A DNA stretch of 64,000 nt, taken from contig NZ_CP108002.1 in NCBI RefSeq assembly GCF_041435055.1, forward strand, positions 2,666,001 through 2,730,000, written 5' to 3'. The position numbers and the translations under genes are program-made. Below are positions 27,274-38,525 of this stretch, piece by piece; positions within the stretch are counted from its first letter, which is position 1, and every line of letters begins with the position of its first letter. Source of the DNA: Streptomyces sp. NBC_00341 (GTDB taxonomy: Bacteria > Actinomycetota > Actinomycetes > Streptomycetales > Streptomycetaceae). Under the pieces are notes generated by a model that saw only the letters and a program-made list of their open reading frames with translations, made no database searches and was not told where the DNA came from.

Positions 27274-30138
27274 ATGGCGCGCGAGGTATGGCGGGACAGT
27301 GCGGACAACGAGGCGGCCTCGGCCGTCTTCCACTTCGTGCAGCAGCTGATCGACCGGTACCGGGACAACCGCCCGGTGATGCCGTTGGTGGTCCTCCAGG
27401 CCGCCGACGCCGACGTCCCGTCCGCCGTGGATGCCAGGGTCGAGCAGATCGTGCGCCAGATCCACCACGCCAACCAGCTGCGCCGGGTGCCGCTGAAACT
27501 GCTCGACGGCCGTGGCGAGACGCCGTACGAGGCGGCCCTTGACATGGTCCGCACGCTGACCGAGAAGCCGTGGGAGACCCGGAGCAGCTCGCAGTTCAAG
27601 CCCTTCACCTTTCCCCGCTCGCGGCTGCTCGGCGCCATCGAGCAGGCCACCGCCGCCGTGGTCAGGGAGCCGGACCGGGGCGGCTCGCCCGAGGAGCGCG
27701 CCGAACGGATCCTGGAGCGGCTGAGCACCCTGCGCTGGCGGGCCGGCCGGCACGGTCCGCGCAACTGGCTGGGCGCGTTCCGGGAGTCGGTGCGGCCGGA
27801 GACGTTCCTCGGGGCCGTCGTCATCGCGGTGCTCGGTGTGCTGCTCGGCGAGATCGGCTGGGTGCCCACCGCCCTGGTGGCCGTGGGCGCGGTGCTGGGG
27901 CTCGCCGTCGTGCGGCTGGTGACGACGTCGGCGCCGCCGCTGCTGTGGCTGCGGCGGGCCAGCAGGTGGTTCGCCACCACGTCCTCGCTGGCGGCGGCCA
28001 GCACCGGGTACCCGTCCGACGGCTGGTCCCGGTTCTCGCCCAGCGGGTCGTGGCGGGTCATCCGGGTCCGGGCCTCCGTGGTCGCGGGGCGGGTGGCCGA
28101 CGCGGCGGCGGGCGACGAGCAGTCCCGCCAGTTCCACCTGGAGCTGCGGGTCCAGGCGCTGCTGGAGGACCTGCGGAACAACTACCGCCCCCACGCGCTG
28201 GACTGGCGGGCCGGTAAGCGCACCGTGCCTCCGGTGGTGTTCCTTCCCACCGCCTGCCAGAACAACGGCGGAGTCCAGCTGATCAACGCCATCAACAACG
28301 TCCGCTCCCGGCGCAGCGAGGTGGACCCGCTGCTGCTCCTGGCCTCGCTGCCGGCCGCCGAGATACTGCGGCACACCCCGCCGCTGCCCCCGGAGCCGCT
28401 GCCCACGCACACCGGTGCGGCGCGGGCCCGTTACGACGACTGGATCAGCCATCTCAGCATCGGGCAGTCCCCGACGGCCGCCGCCACCCTCGCCTGGGTG
28501 CTGCGGCTGCCGCTCTCGACCGAGCAGCTGACCCATGAGCACGCGCACGCGCAACTGGTCACGGAGCGGATACGCCGCACGTGGGTCTGGTGGGTGATGT
28601 CGCGTACGACCCTGGCGTGCCTCGTGGTCGGCGCCCTGCTGGCCACCTTCCTGGTGAGCAGTGAGCTGGCGGACCGGTACTGCCACGGTCCGCTCACCGA
28701 CGTGAACACGGACTCGGTGAAGCTCGCGGCCCCCGGCGGCGGGCCGAAGGAGTGCATAGGCGTCTCGACGACGACGCAGGTGCGTTTCGCGGCGGGCAAC
28801 GAACTGTCGCTGGACGGCTCCGGCAAGGGCGTCACGTTCGACCGGATCGAGCGGGCGGTGGAGGCGGAGAACGCCGCCATCGTGCCGGGGGACGACTACG
28901 TCACCGTCATCTACGCGGGCCCGTTCACCGCCACGTCCCCGGAGGGCACCCGTAAGGCCCTGGAGGAGCTGACGGGTGTGTACCTGTACCAGCACCACAC
29001 CAACAAGCTGGACTTCTCCGTCAAGCTCAAGGTGCTGGCCGCCAACGGCGGGCAGGACATGCTCCAGCAGATACCGGCGGTGAGGAAGATCATCGAGGTG
29101 GCCGCGAAGGACCCCAGCGTCGTCGGTGTGGTCGGGCTGGGGCGTGACACGACCGACAGCCCCGAGGCCACCGAGCTGCTTCAGGAGGCCGGTCTCCCGG
29201 TGGTGGACACGACCAACTCCGGCGGCTACCTGGCCAAGGGCTACTCGAACTACTTCGGCATCGCGGCGACCGACGAGGAGCAGGCGGACGCGATGGCCCT
29301 GGTGGCCCGGCAGGTGGCCGGGAAGTCCGCGCACCCGCGGGCCCTCGTGCTCTCCCGGCGCCTCGGCAACAACGACAAGGACCAGTACACGGTCGAGCAG
29401 CGCAGGGTGGGCAGCGCGATGCTGAAGAAGGCCGGGTTCAAGCTGTCGGAGCTGGCGGAGTACAGCCTCGGCCGCCGCAACAGCGCCGATCTCGACAAGC
29501 CGGTCCAGAAGATCTGCGAGGCGGACCCGGCACCGGACGCCCTGTACTTCGCCGGCCGGGTCGAGGACGTCAACAATCTGATGGGCCGGCTCGCCCAGGG
29601 CTGCGCGGGAAAGCCGATCACGGTCTTCACCGGCGACGACCTGACCAAGGCCCGGTTCGCGGACAGCACGGATCTCGCGGAGGACGTCACGCTCTACCAC
29701 ACGGCGCTCGCCCCGATGGGCCGCGGCCGGGCCGACGGTTTCTACCCGGAGGCGCACCGGACCCTGGAGGGCCTGCTGCCCGAGGGCGGGACGCTGCCCC
29801 GGCTGCCCGCCACCAAGGCCTACCAGGACGGCCTGTTCGCCAGCGGGCAGTCGGTCATCTCGTACAGCGCGACGGCCGCCCTCTACGACGCCGCCAGCCA
29901 TGGCGACACGATGAACAGCGCCGCCGAGACATGGGCGAACCTGTACGCGGTGAACCTGAAGTCGATGCCCACCGGCACCGTCACCTTCCGCGGCTTCATC
30001 CCGTACGAGGCGCAGGCCGGCCACGGTCTCGACGTCGTCGAGATCACCTATCCGGACGGCCGGATCCACAGCAGGGTGATCTGCGGCCGGCCCGCCGGGG
30101 CCGACAAGCTCACCCCGGCGGGCTGCCCGGTGGGGTGA
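27274..30138 (+). CDS. Membrane protein with extracellular type 1 periplasmic-binding (LivK-like) domain
   Basis: The protein is 954 aa. Residues 1-175 are soluble (MPLVVLQAADADVPSAVDAR strand-helix pattern), helices TM1-TM2 follow at about 176-217, then a soluble part of ~220 residues (VPPVVFLPTACQNNGG, DPLLLLASLPAAE), TM3 at about 445-465, and a long external part. From about residue 540 the external part has the bilobed LivK/ANF-receptor plan: VTVIYAGPFTATSPEG, VVGVVGLGRDTTDSPEATEL, LPVVDTTNSGGYLAKGYSNYF, ALVLSRRLGNNDKDQY and APDALYFAGRVEDVNNLM. No kinase, cyclase, PP2C, protease or ABC partner is seen in it or beside it. It looks like a single-chain membrane sensor with an unknown internal output. 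The inner parts resemble NTPase cores but lack a Walker A. Confidence 0.8.
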   Translation: MAREVWRDSADNEAASAVFHFVQQLIDRYRDNRPVMPLVVLQAADADVPSAVDARVEQIVRQIHHANQLRRVPLKLLDGRGETPYEAALDMVRTLTEKPWETRSSSQFKPFTFPRSRLLGAIEQATAAVVREPDRGGSPEERAERILERLSTLRWRAGRHGPRNWLGAFRESVRPETFLGAVVIAVLGVLLGEIGWVPTALVAVGAVLGLAVVRLVTTSAPPLLWLRRASRWFATTSSLAAASTGYPSDGWSRFSPSGSWRVIRVRASVVAGRVADAAAGDEQSRQFHLELRVQALLEDLRNNYRPHALDWRAGKRTVPPVVFLPTACQNNGGVQLINAINNVRSRRSEVDPLLLLASLPAAEILRHTPPLPPEPLPTHTGAARARYDDWISHLSIGQSPTAAATLAWVLRLPLSTEQLTHEHAHAQLVTERIRRTWVWWVMSRTTLACLVVGALLATFLVSSELADRYCHGPLTDVNTDSVKLAAPGGGPKECIGVSTTTQVRFAAGNELSLDGSGKGVTFDRIERAVEAENAAIVPGDDYVTVIYAGPFTATSPEGTRKALEELTGVYLYQHHTNKLDFSVKLKVLAANGGQDMLQQIPAVRKIIEVAAKDPSVVGVVGLGRDTTDSPEATELLQEAGLPVVDTTNSGGYLAKGYSNYFGIAATDEEQADAMALVARQVAGKSAHPRALVLSRRLGNNDKDQYTVEQRRVGSAMLKKAGFKLSELAEYSLGRRNSADLDKPVQKICEADPAPDALYFAGRVEDVNNLMGRLAQGCAGKPITVFTGDDLTKARFADSTDLAEDVTLYHTALAPMGRGRADGFYPEAHRTLEGLLPEGGTLPRLPATKAYQDGLFASGQSVISYSATAALYDAASHGDTMNSAAETWANLYAVNLKSMPTGTVTFRGFIPYEAQAGHGLDVVEITYPDGRIHSRVICGRPAGADKLTPAGCPVG

Positions 30139-30172
30139 GCAGCTTCAGGGGCCGGTTGCGGCGTGAGCCCGC

Positions 30173-31405
30173 TCAGTCCACCAGGTCCCGCACCACCGCG
30201 TCGGCCAGCAGCCGCCCGCGCAGGGTCAGCACGGCCAGGCCGTCCGCGAAGGGGCCGGGCTGCAGCAGACCGTCGTCCACGGCCCGCCGGGCCGCCGCGA
30301 GCCCGGCCGGGGCGAGCAGGGACAGCGGGCAGCCGTCGGAGAGCCGCAGTTCCAGCAGGATGCGCTCGACGCGGCGGTCCTCCGCGGAGAGGATCTCGCG
30401 TCCCGCCCCGGGCGAGCGGCCCTCGGCCAGCGCCTGCGCGTACGCCCCCGGGTGCTTCACGTTCCACCAGCGCACGCCGCCGACGTGGCTGTGCGCCCCG
30501 GGTCCGGCGCCCCACCAGTCGGCGCCGCGCCAGTACAGCTCGTTGTGCAGGCAGCGGCCCTCGGGCGTCCGGGACCAGTTCGACACCTCGTACCAGGAGA
30601 AGCCGGCCGCGGCCATCGCCTCGTCCGCGATGAGATAGCGGTCGGCGTGCGCGTCGTCGTCCGTCATCGGGATCTCGCCCCGCTTGATCCGGCGGGCCAG
30701 CTGGGTGCCCTCCTCGACGATCAGTGCGTACGCGGAGACGTGGTCGGGCCCGGCGCCGATCGCCGCGTCCAGCGAGGCCCGCCAGTCGTCGTCGGACTCG
30801 CCGGGGGTGCCGTAGATCAGGTCGAGGTTGACGTGCTCGAAGCCGGCCGACCGCGCCTCCGCGACACAGGCCTCCGGGCGGCCCGGGGTGTGCGTGCGGT
30901 CGAGGATCTTCAGTACGTGCTGCCGGGCGCTCTGCATCCCGAAGGAAATCCGGTTGAAGCCGCCCTCGCGCAGCTCGGCCAGGTAGGCCGGGCCGACCGA
31001 CTCCGGGTTGGCCTCCGTGGTGATCTCGGCGTCGTCCGCGAGACCGAACTCCTCGCGGATCGCCCCCAGCATGGAGACGAGGTCGGCGGCGGCGAGCAGG
31101 GTCGGCGTACCGCCGCCGACGAAGACCGTACGGACCGGCCGGGGGTCGTCGCCGAGGATCTTGCGGGCCTGGCGGACCTCACCGATCAGGTGGGAGGCGT
31201 AGTTGTCCCGGGAGGCCAGGGCGCCGCCGGAACCGCGCAGCTCGGTGGCGGTGTAGGTGTTGAAGTCGCAGTAGCCGCAGCGGGTCGCGCAGTACGGCAC
31301 ATGCAGGTAGAAGCCGAGCGGCCGGCCGGCGGCGCCTTCCAGGGCATGGCGGGGCAGCGCCCCGTCGTCGGGCACGGGCTCACCATCGGGCAGTACGGAA
31401 GGCAT
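30173..31405 (-). CDS. hemW: Radical SAM heme chaperone HemW
   Basis: The 410-residue protein has the radical-SAM cluster CATRCGYC in HVPYCATRCGYCDFNTY, the SAM motif VFVGGGTPTLL and the C-terminal HemN domain with NELYWRGADWWGAGPGAHSH. HemW delivers heme to respiratory enzymes; it is not a coproporphyrinogen oxidase, although often so labelled. The start is ATG 31405 (MPSVLPDGEP); ATG 31414 is possible, and neither has a strong ribosome site. It converges on the receptor-like membrane protein. Confidence 0.94.
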   Translation of the reverse strand: MPSVLPDGEPVPDDGALPRHALEGAAGRPLGFYLHVPYCATRCGYCDFNTYTATELRGSGGALASRDNYASHLIGEVRQARKILGDDPRPVRTVFVGGGTPTLLAAADLVSMLGAIREEFGLADDAEITTEANPESVGPAYLAELREGGFNRISFGMQSARQHVLKILDRTHTPGRPEACVAEARSAGFEHVNLDLIYGTPGESDDDWRASLDAAIGAGPDHVSAYALIVEEGTQLARRIKRGEIPMTDDDAHADRYLIADEAMAAAGFSWYEVSNWSRTPEGRCLHNELYWRGADWWGAGPGAHSHVGGVRWWNVKHPGAYAQALAEGRSPGAGREILSAEDRRVERILLELRLSDGCPLSLLAPAGLAAARRAVDDGLLQPGPFADGLAVLTLRGRLLADAVVRDLVD

Positions 31406-31470
31406 ACCGTCCATTGTCGCGCGCCGCCCGGCGACCGGACGCCACCCCCGTGCCCGGCCCGCTGCGGGCC

Positions 31471-33477
31471 CTACAGGGCCTGGAGGACCAGCAGCGCCAG
31501 GTCGTCGTCCGGCGGGCGCTCCGCGAAGGAGTGCACCGCCTGGTTGATGCGGTCCGCGATCCCCTCGGCACTCAGCCCGGTGCAGTCGGCCAGCGCCTGC
31601 GCCAGCCCGTCGCCGTCGTCGAACATCACCGGCCCCGAGCGCCGCTCCGTCACCCCGTCGGTGACGCACAGCAGGCTGTCGCCGGGGGCCAGGTCGAAGC
31701 TCTGGCTCTCGTACGTCGCGTCGTCGACGACACCGAGCAGCAGCTGCGGCTCCGCGGCGATCCGCACCGTGCCGTCGGGGCGCAGCAGCAGCGGCAGCGG
31801 GTGGCCGGCGCTCGCCAGGGTGCAGCGCGCGCCCCCGTCCGGCAGCGGCACGAGCTCCCCGTACAGCAGGGAGAGGAACCGGGGCCCGCTCTCCGCCGAC
31901 TGCTGGCCGCCCGCGGCGGCGACCATCAGCGCGGCCGCCTCCGCGGCCTCCATGGCGTCGTCGAGGAGGAGCCGGTTGAGCCGGACCAGCACCTCACCGA
32001 CCTGGAAGCCCTCGCGGGCCAGCAGCCGCAGCCAGGGGCGGGCGAGGCCGGTGACGACGGCGGCCTCCGGACCGCTGCCCTGGACGTCGCCCAGGACGAA
32101 GCACCAGCGGTCGCCGGGGCACGGGAAGATGTCGTAGAAGTCACCGCCGACCACCCCGTCGTCGCTGGGTTCGTACACCAGCGAACTGGCCACGCCCGGT
32201 ATGTCGGCGACCTTGCTGGGCAGCAGCCCGCGCTGCAGGATGCGGCTGATGGTGGCCTGCCGGGTGTAGGCGCGGGCCGCGCCCACGGCGAGGCCGACCC
32301 GGCGCACGAAGTCCTCTATCAGGGCGGTCACCTCGTCGGGGACGCGGGCGATGCCCTCGCGGCCGACGAGCACGGCGCCCAGGGTGCGGCCGCCCGAGGT
32401 GATCCGGTACGCGAGGGCGACGCCGTCGCTCCCGTCCGCCGGTTCGGCGTCCTCCGCGCTGCCGGGCCAGGGGATCGAGACAGGTCCGGTGCCGACCCGC
32501 TCGGGGAGCCGGAGCGGATCGCCCTCCAGTACCTCGCGCAACGGGTCTATGCGGGTCTCGTCGATGTGCCAGACCTTGGCGAGCCGGGGGACGGCCGCCC
32601 GGCCGCCGCTCTCCGGCTCCAGCCAGATCGCGCACCAGTCGGCGAGCCTGGGGACCAGTAACTGTCCGGCGAGCGCGGCCACGATGTCCTCGTCGAGCTG
32701 CCCGGCCAGCAGGTCGGAGGCCTCCGCGAGGAACGAGAGCGCGCCGCGTCCGGCCCAGTCCGCGTCGTCCCGCAGGGCGCGCCGGGCGGTGGGGGCGAGG
32801 AGTTCGGCGGCGCGCAGGCCCTGCTGGAAGCCGGGTTCCGTGCGGGCGTCCGCGAAGGGGTTCCAGTCGTCGACGGGGAGCCGGGCCCAGACGGTCTTGA
32901 GGCCGGTGCGGTAGGTGATGCCCCAGCGCTCCGAGAGGGTGGCGACGAGTTCCAGCCCGCGCCCGTACTCGGCGGGCTCCCCGGGGCCGGCCGCACCGTC
33001 GGATCCGGCGCCGTTCTCGCTGCCGTCGCTGCGCACGGCACGGGCCGGGTGGTGGTCGGAGACCTCCAGCACCAGTGCGGACGCCTCTTCCTCGGTCGCC
33101 TCCTCCAGCCGGAAGAGCAGTTCGACGTTGGTCCCGGCGTGCACGACGGCGTTGGTGACCAGTTCGCTGACGATCACCGCCGCGTCGTCGGACAGCCGGT
33201 CGCTGAACCCCACCGCTGCCGGCAGGCCGAGCCCGCTCCACTCGGCGAGCGCCGCCGCGACGAACCGCCGGGCCGCGGCGGGCGCGAGCAGGTTCCCGGG
33301 CAGACTCGTACGGGCGACCGGCTGGCTGCCCGTGGACTCGGCGCTGGTTCCGGGACGTTGCACGATGTCCCGCTGCAAGGGAATGGACCCCACCGGGCGG
33401 CTCCTGACCTGTTCTGGCTCTGCCTGTTCTCGCTCTTGCGCCGCTGACGACAGGGACAGAGTGACAGATCGGCCCAC
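31471..33477 (-). CDS. SpoIIE/PP2C-type phosphatase with anti-sigma-like kinase and GAF domains
   Basis: The 668-residue protein opens with an HATPase (RsbW/SpoIIAB-like) domain: IVSELVTNAVVHAGTNVELL and EYGRGLELVATLSERWG. A GAF-like sensor middle follows, ending VGLAVGAARAYTRQ. The C-terminal PP2C/SpoIIE phosphatase keeps its metal residues (VGGDFYDIF, LGDVQGSGPEAAVVTG, DDDLALLVLQAL). Proteins of this kind tune partner-switching of alternative sigma factors; kinase and phosphatase in one chain is common in Streptomyces. The target is unknown, and no anti-anti-sigma gene lies next to it. The start is GTG 33477. Confidence 0.93.
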   Translation of the reverse strand: MGRSVTLSLSSAAQEREQAEPEQVRSRPVGSIPLQRDIVQRPGTSAESTGSQPVARTSLPGNLLAPAAARRFVAAALAEWSGLGLPAAVGFSDRLSDDAAVIVSELVTNAVVHAGTNVELLFRLEEATEEEASALVLEVSDHHPARAVRSDGSENGAGSDGAAGPGEPAEYGRGLELVATLSERWGITYRTGLKTVWARLPVDDWNPFADARTEPGFQQGLRAAELLAPTARRALRDDADWAGRGALSFLAEASDLLAGQLDEDIVAALAGQLLVPRLADWCAIWLEPESGGRAAVPRLAKVWHIDETRIDPLREVLEGDPLRLPERVGTGPVSIPWPGSAEDAEPADGSDGVALAYRITSGGRTLGAVLVGREGIARVPDEVTALIEDFVRRVGLAVGAARAYTRQATISRILQRGLLPSKVADIPGVASSLVYEPSDDGVVGGDFYDIFPCPGDRWCFVLGDVQGSGPEAAVVTGLARPWLRLLAREGFQVGEVLVRLNRLLLDDAMEAAEAAALMVAAAGGQQSAESGPRFLSLLYGELVPLPDGGARCTLASAGHPLPLLLRPDGTVRIAAEPQLLLGVVDDATYESQSFDLAPGDSLLCVTDGVTERRSGPVMFDDGDGLAQALADCTGLSAEGIADRINQAVHSFAERPPDDDLALLVLQAL

Positions 33478-33565
33478 CCCACACGCGCCGAGTTACCGAA
33501 GTGATCGGAGAAGCGAGCGCCGGAGCGCACGCCGGGGCAGGCACGGGGGGGCACGGGGGCGACGT

Positions 33566-33597
33566 CCAGGCCCCCGCGCAGGAGCGCGGGGGCCTGG
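33566..33597 (-). terminator. Terminator hairpin after acyl-CoA ligase
   Basis: The perfect 14-bp arms (CCAGGCCCCCGCGC and its complement) flank AGGA. It is 67 bp beyond the acyl-CoA ligase stop and upstream of the phosphatase gene. Confidence 0.8.
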
Positions 33598-33663
33598 CGG
33601 CCGGAACCGGTTGGCGGGTGGCCGGAAGCGGGTGGCGGGCGAAGGCCGGGTGGGCCGCCGTCC

Positions 33664-35553
<1,890 letters not shown>

Positions 35554-35646
35554 GACATCCTCCGGGCCTACGGCAGTGCTTCACGACCGGCTGCTGGTTC
35601 GCGGTTTGCTCTCCGCGTGTGTCTGGTGCTTGATCCTGCTTGTTTA

Positions 35647-35656
35647 ACTCATGAGT
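35647..35656. promoter_or_regulatory. Short palindrome upstream of acyl-CoA ligase
   Basis: ACTCATGAGT is a perfect 10-bp palindrome within TTTAACTCATGAGTAACT, 94 bp upstream of the gene in an unusually AT-rich stretch. It may be an operator. Confidence 0.4.
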
Positions 35657-35733
35657 AACTACGAAGTCGTGATCAGGGTAGAGCGCCCGCGTCCGCCGCG
35701 TAAGAGGCAATCGAACCCCGCTTCATAACGAAC

Positions 35734-35771
35734 GGGCCCCCGCGCCGCAGCGTTCTGCGATGCGGGGGCCC
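35734..35771 (-). terminator. Terminator hairpin after lepA
   Basis: The outer stem GGGCCCCCGC/GCGGGGGCCC and the inner stem CGCAG-CGTT-CTGCG form one long hairpin 43 bp after the lepA stop. Confidence 0.85.
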
Positions 35772-35813
35772 ATGGGTCTACCGATCAGTAGGGTCGGCGG
35801 GCGGGCGCAGGGG

Positions 35814-37688
35814 TCACTTCTTGGCCTTGCCTTCCCCGGCGGACTCGTCGGTCGACAGCACGGAGATGAACGCGTCCTGCGGCACCTCCACGTTGCCGAC
35901 CATCTTCATCCGCTTCTTGCCTTCCTTCTGCTTCTCCAGCAGCTTCCGCTTACGGGAGATGTCACCGCCGTAGCACTTGGCGAGAACGTCCTTGCGGATG
36001 GCGCGGACGGTCTCACGGGCGATGACCCGGGAGCCGATGGCCGCCTGGATCGGCACCTCGAAGTTCTGCCGGGGGATCAGCTTCTGCAGCTTGGCGACGA
36101 GCCGGACGCCGTACGCGTACGCCTTGTCCTTGTGCGTGACCGCGGAGAACGCGTCGACCTTGTCCCCGTGCAGCAGGATGTCGACCTTGACGAGCTCGGC
36201 GGACTGCTCGCCGGTGGGCTCGTAGTCGAGCGAGGCGTAGCCGCGGGTCTTGGACTTCAGCTGGTCGAAGAAGTCGAAGACGATCTCGGCGAGCGGCAGG
36301 GTGTAGCGGATCTCGACCCGGTCCTCGGAGAGGTAGTCCATGCCGAGGAGGGTGCCGCGGCGCTGCTGGCACAGCTCCATGATCGCGCCGATGAACTCGC
36401 TGGGCGCCAGGACCGTGGCCCGGACGACCGGCTCGTGCACCTTGTCGATCTTGCCCTCGGGGAATTCACTCGGGTTGGTGACGGTGTGCTCGGTCCCGTC
36501 CTCCATCTCGACCCGGTAGACCACGTTGGGCGCGGTGGCGATGAGGTCGAGGCCGAACTCCCGCTCCAGCCGCTCCCGGACCACGTCGAGGTGGAGCAGC
36601 CCGAGGAAGCCGACGCGGAAGCCGAAGCCGAGCGCCGCGGAGGTCTCCGGCTCGTACACCAGGGCGGCGTCGTTGAGCTGGAGCTTGTCGAGGGCCTCGC
36701 GCAGGTCCGGGTAGTCCGACCCGTCCAGCGGGTACAGACCGGAGAACACCATCGGCTTGGGGTCCTTGTAGCCGCCCAGCGCCTCGGTCGCCCCCTTGTT
36801 CAGGGAGGTGATCGTGTCACCGACCTTGGACTGCCGGACGTCCTTCACGCCGGTGATGATGTAGCCGACCTCACCCACGCCGATGCCGTCGGAGGGCGTC
36901 ATCTCCGGGGAGGAGACGCCGATCTCCAGCAGCTCGTGGGTGGCGCCGGTGGACATCATCCGGATGCGCTCGCGCTTGTTCAGCGAGCCGTCGACGACAC
37001 GGACGTACGTCACGACACCGCGGTACGAGTCGTAGACCGAGTCGAAGATCATCGCGCGGGCCGGGGCGTCGGCCTTGCCGACCGGCGCCGGGACGTCCCT
37101 GACCACGCGGTTCAGCAGCGCATCCACGCCGACACCGGTCTTCGCGGAGACCTTCAGCACATCCTCCGGCTGGCAGCCGATGAGGTTGGCCAGCTCCTCG
37201 GAGAACTTCTCGGGCTGGGCGGCCGGCAGGTCGATCTTGTTGAGCACCGGGACGATGGTGAGGTCGTTCTCCATCGCCAGGTAGAGGTTGGCGAGGGTCT
37301 GGGCCTCGATGCCCTGCGCGGCGTCGACCAGCAGGACCGTGCCCTCACAGGCCGCGAGCGAGCGGGAGACCTCGTAGGTGAAGTCGACGTGCCCCGGGGT
37401 GTCGATCATGTTGAGGACGTGGGTGCGGCCCTGGTCCTCGCCGACGGTGGGCGCCCAGGGCAGCCGTACCGCCTGGGACTTGATGGTGATGCCACGCTCG
37501 CGCTCGATGTCCATCCGGTCGAGGTACTGAGCGCGCATCTGCCGCTGGTCGACCACACCGGTCAGCTGGAGCATCCGGTCGGCAAGGGTCGACTTGCCGT
37601 GGTCGATGTGCGCGATGATGCAGAAATTGCGGATCAGCGCCGGGTCGGTACGGCTCGGCTCGGGCACGTGGAGAGGAGTCGCGGGCAC
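35814..37688 (-). CDS. lepA: Elongation factor 4 (LepA)
   Basis: The 624-residue translational GTPase acts on stalled or pretranslocation ribosomes and in 30S biogenesis. G1 [14 protein letters not shown]3 [12 protein letters not shown] and G4 NKIDLP are present. EF-G-like domains follow, then the LepA-specific C-terminus ([30 protein letters not shown]). The start GTG 37688 has AGGA seven bases upstream. It is divergent from rpsT, as in many actinobacteria. The interval also has a directly repeated CGGATCTGTAC (37747-37770). Confidence 0.97.
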   Translation of the reverse strand: MPATPLHVPEPSRTDPALIRNFCIIAHIDHGKSTLADRMLQLTGVVDQRQMRAQYLDRMDIERERGITIKSQAVRLPWAPTVGEDQGRTHVLNMIDTPGHVDFTYEVSRSLAACEGTVLLVDAAQGIEAQTLANLYLAMENDLTIVPVLNKIDLPAAQPEKFSEELANLIGCQPEDVLKVSAKTGVGVDALLNRVVRDVPAPVGKADAPARAMIFDSVYDSYRGVVTYVRVVDGSLNKRERIRMMSTGATHELLEIGVSSPEMTPSDGIGVGEVGYIITGVKDVRQSKVGDTITSLNKGATEALGGYKDPKPMVFSGLYPLDGSDYPDLREALDKLQLNDAALVYEPETSAALGFGFRVGFLGLLHLDVVRERLEREFGLDLIATAPNVVYRVEMEDGTEHTVTNPSEFPEGKIDKVHEPVVRATVLAPSEFIGAIMELCQQRRGTLLGMDYLSEDRVEIRYTLPLAEIVFDFFDQLKSKTRGYASLDYEPTGEQSAELVKVDILLHGDKVDAFSAVTHKDKAYAYGVRLVAKLQKLIPRQNFEVPIQAAIGSRVIARETVRAIRKDVLAKCYGGDISRKRKLLEKQKEGKKRMKMVGNVEVPQDAFISVLSTDESAGEGKAKK

Positions 37689-37809
37689 GCAGGGTCCTGA
37701 TTCTTGAGACGCCGAACGCCGTGTCTCGGGTCGATGTCGGGTCGGACGGATCTGTACTCGGATCTGTACGTAGCTCCCATCGTCCCACGCCCGCGGAGCG
37801 GAGACCGGT

Positions 37810-37839
37810 TTGGGCCGGTCGGAGCGCGGCTGCTACCGT
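37810..37839 (+). promoter_or_regulatory. rpsT promoter
   Basis: TTGGGC (37810-37815), an 18-bp spacer and TACCGT (37834-37839), 74 bp before the rpsT start. The layout fits a housekeeping sigma promoter. Confidence 0.55.
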
Positions 37840-37913
37840 GGACAGCTGTGCCTCGTGGCATTCCTGCCGCAGGGCGCACATCGAAGATCCAACGAACCTG
37901 AAAAGGCTCTTTC

Positions 37914-38180
37914 GTGGCGAACATCAAGTCCCAGATCAAGCGGAACAAGACCAACGAGAAGGCGCGCCTGCGCAACAAGGCCGTCAAGTCGTCGCTCAAG
38001 ACCGCAATCCGCAAGGCCCGCGAGGCCGTCGTCGCGGGTGACGCCGAGAAGGCCACTGTGGCCGTCCGCGACGCCTCCCGTGCGCTCGACAAGGCTGTCT
38101 CGAAGGGTGTCATCCACAAGAACGCCGCCGCCAACAAGAAGTCGGCGCTGGCCACCAAGGTTGCCACCCTCCAGGGCTGA
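37914..38180 (+). CDS. rpsT: 30S ribosomal protein S20
   Basis: The 88-residue basic protein opens [20 protein letters not shown] and ends [15 protein letters not shown], the full S20 sequence. It binds 16S rRNA in the body of the 30S subunit. The start is GTG 37914 with AAAAGG upstream. It is transcribed alone from a promoter shared back-to-back with lepA and followed by a hairpin at 38302-38347. Confidence 0.99.
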   Translation: MANIKSQIKRNKTNEKARLRNKAVKSSLKTAIRKAREAVVAGDAEKATVAVRDASRALDKAVSKGVIHKNAAANKKSALATKVATLQG

Positions 38181-38301
38181 GCATTCCCGATGTGATCGCC
38201 GGAACGGATCCAGCGGGCCCTCTCTCCCGCTCCTGACCGGCCCCCGCGCCGCACACCGAACCTGCGTTCGCCACGCGGGTGCGGCGCACCAAGCACAGAC
38301 T

Positions 38302-38347
38302 GAAGGCCCCGTCCGTTCCCCTCCCCAGGGAAACACCCGGGGCCTTC
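38302..38347 (+). terminator. Terminator hairpin after rpsT
   Basis: The outer arms GAAGGCCCCG and CGGGGCCTTC (38302-38311, 38338-38347) enclose a second stem GTTCCC/GGGAAC. It lies 122 bp past the rpsT stop. In the remaining gap to holA (38348-38525) I see only the two repeat copies listed next. Confidence 0.8.
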
Positions 38348-38420
38348 GTCATGCGCGCCCACCAGACAACGGCTCGCCCAGATCAAGCACCGGTCCGGCG
38401 CAGCCCACCCCGGCAGACCC

Positions 38421-38485
38421 AGCCCGTCCGGCGATTGAGGACACCCGAACGGCAAGTTCAAGCCCGTCCGGCGATTGAGGACACC
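38421..38485 (+). repeat. Two copies of the GGCGATTGAGG repeat
   Basis: AGCCCGTCCGGCGATTGAGG followed by ACACC occurs at 38421-38445 and again at 38461-38485, a 40-bp period. It is the same core as at 7322 and 17121, without the GC hairpin arm. Confidence 0.85.
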
Positions 38486-38525
38486 ACAGCGGGCCCACCG
38501 AACGGCGGCGCGACGCCGCCCCCCG

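Noticed and set aside
27220..30069. 949-codon minus-strand open frame
   Set aside because: Antisense to the 954-residue membrane protein, which has membrane helices and a recognisable ligand domain.
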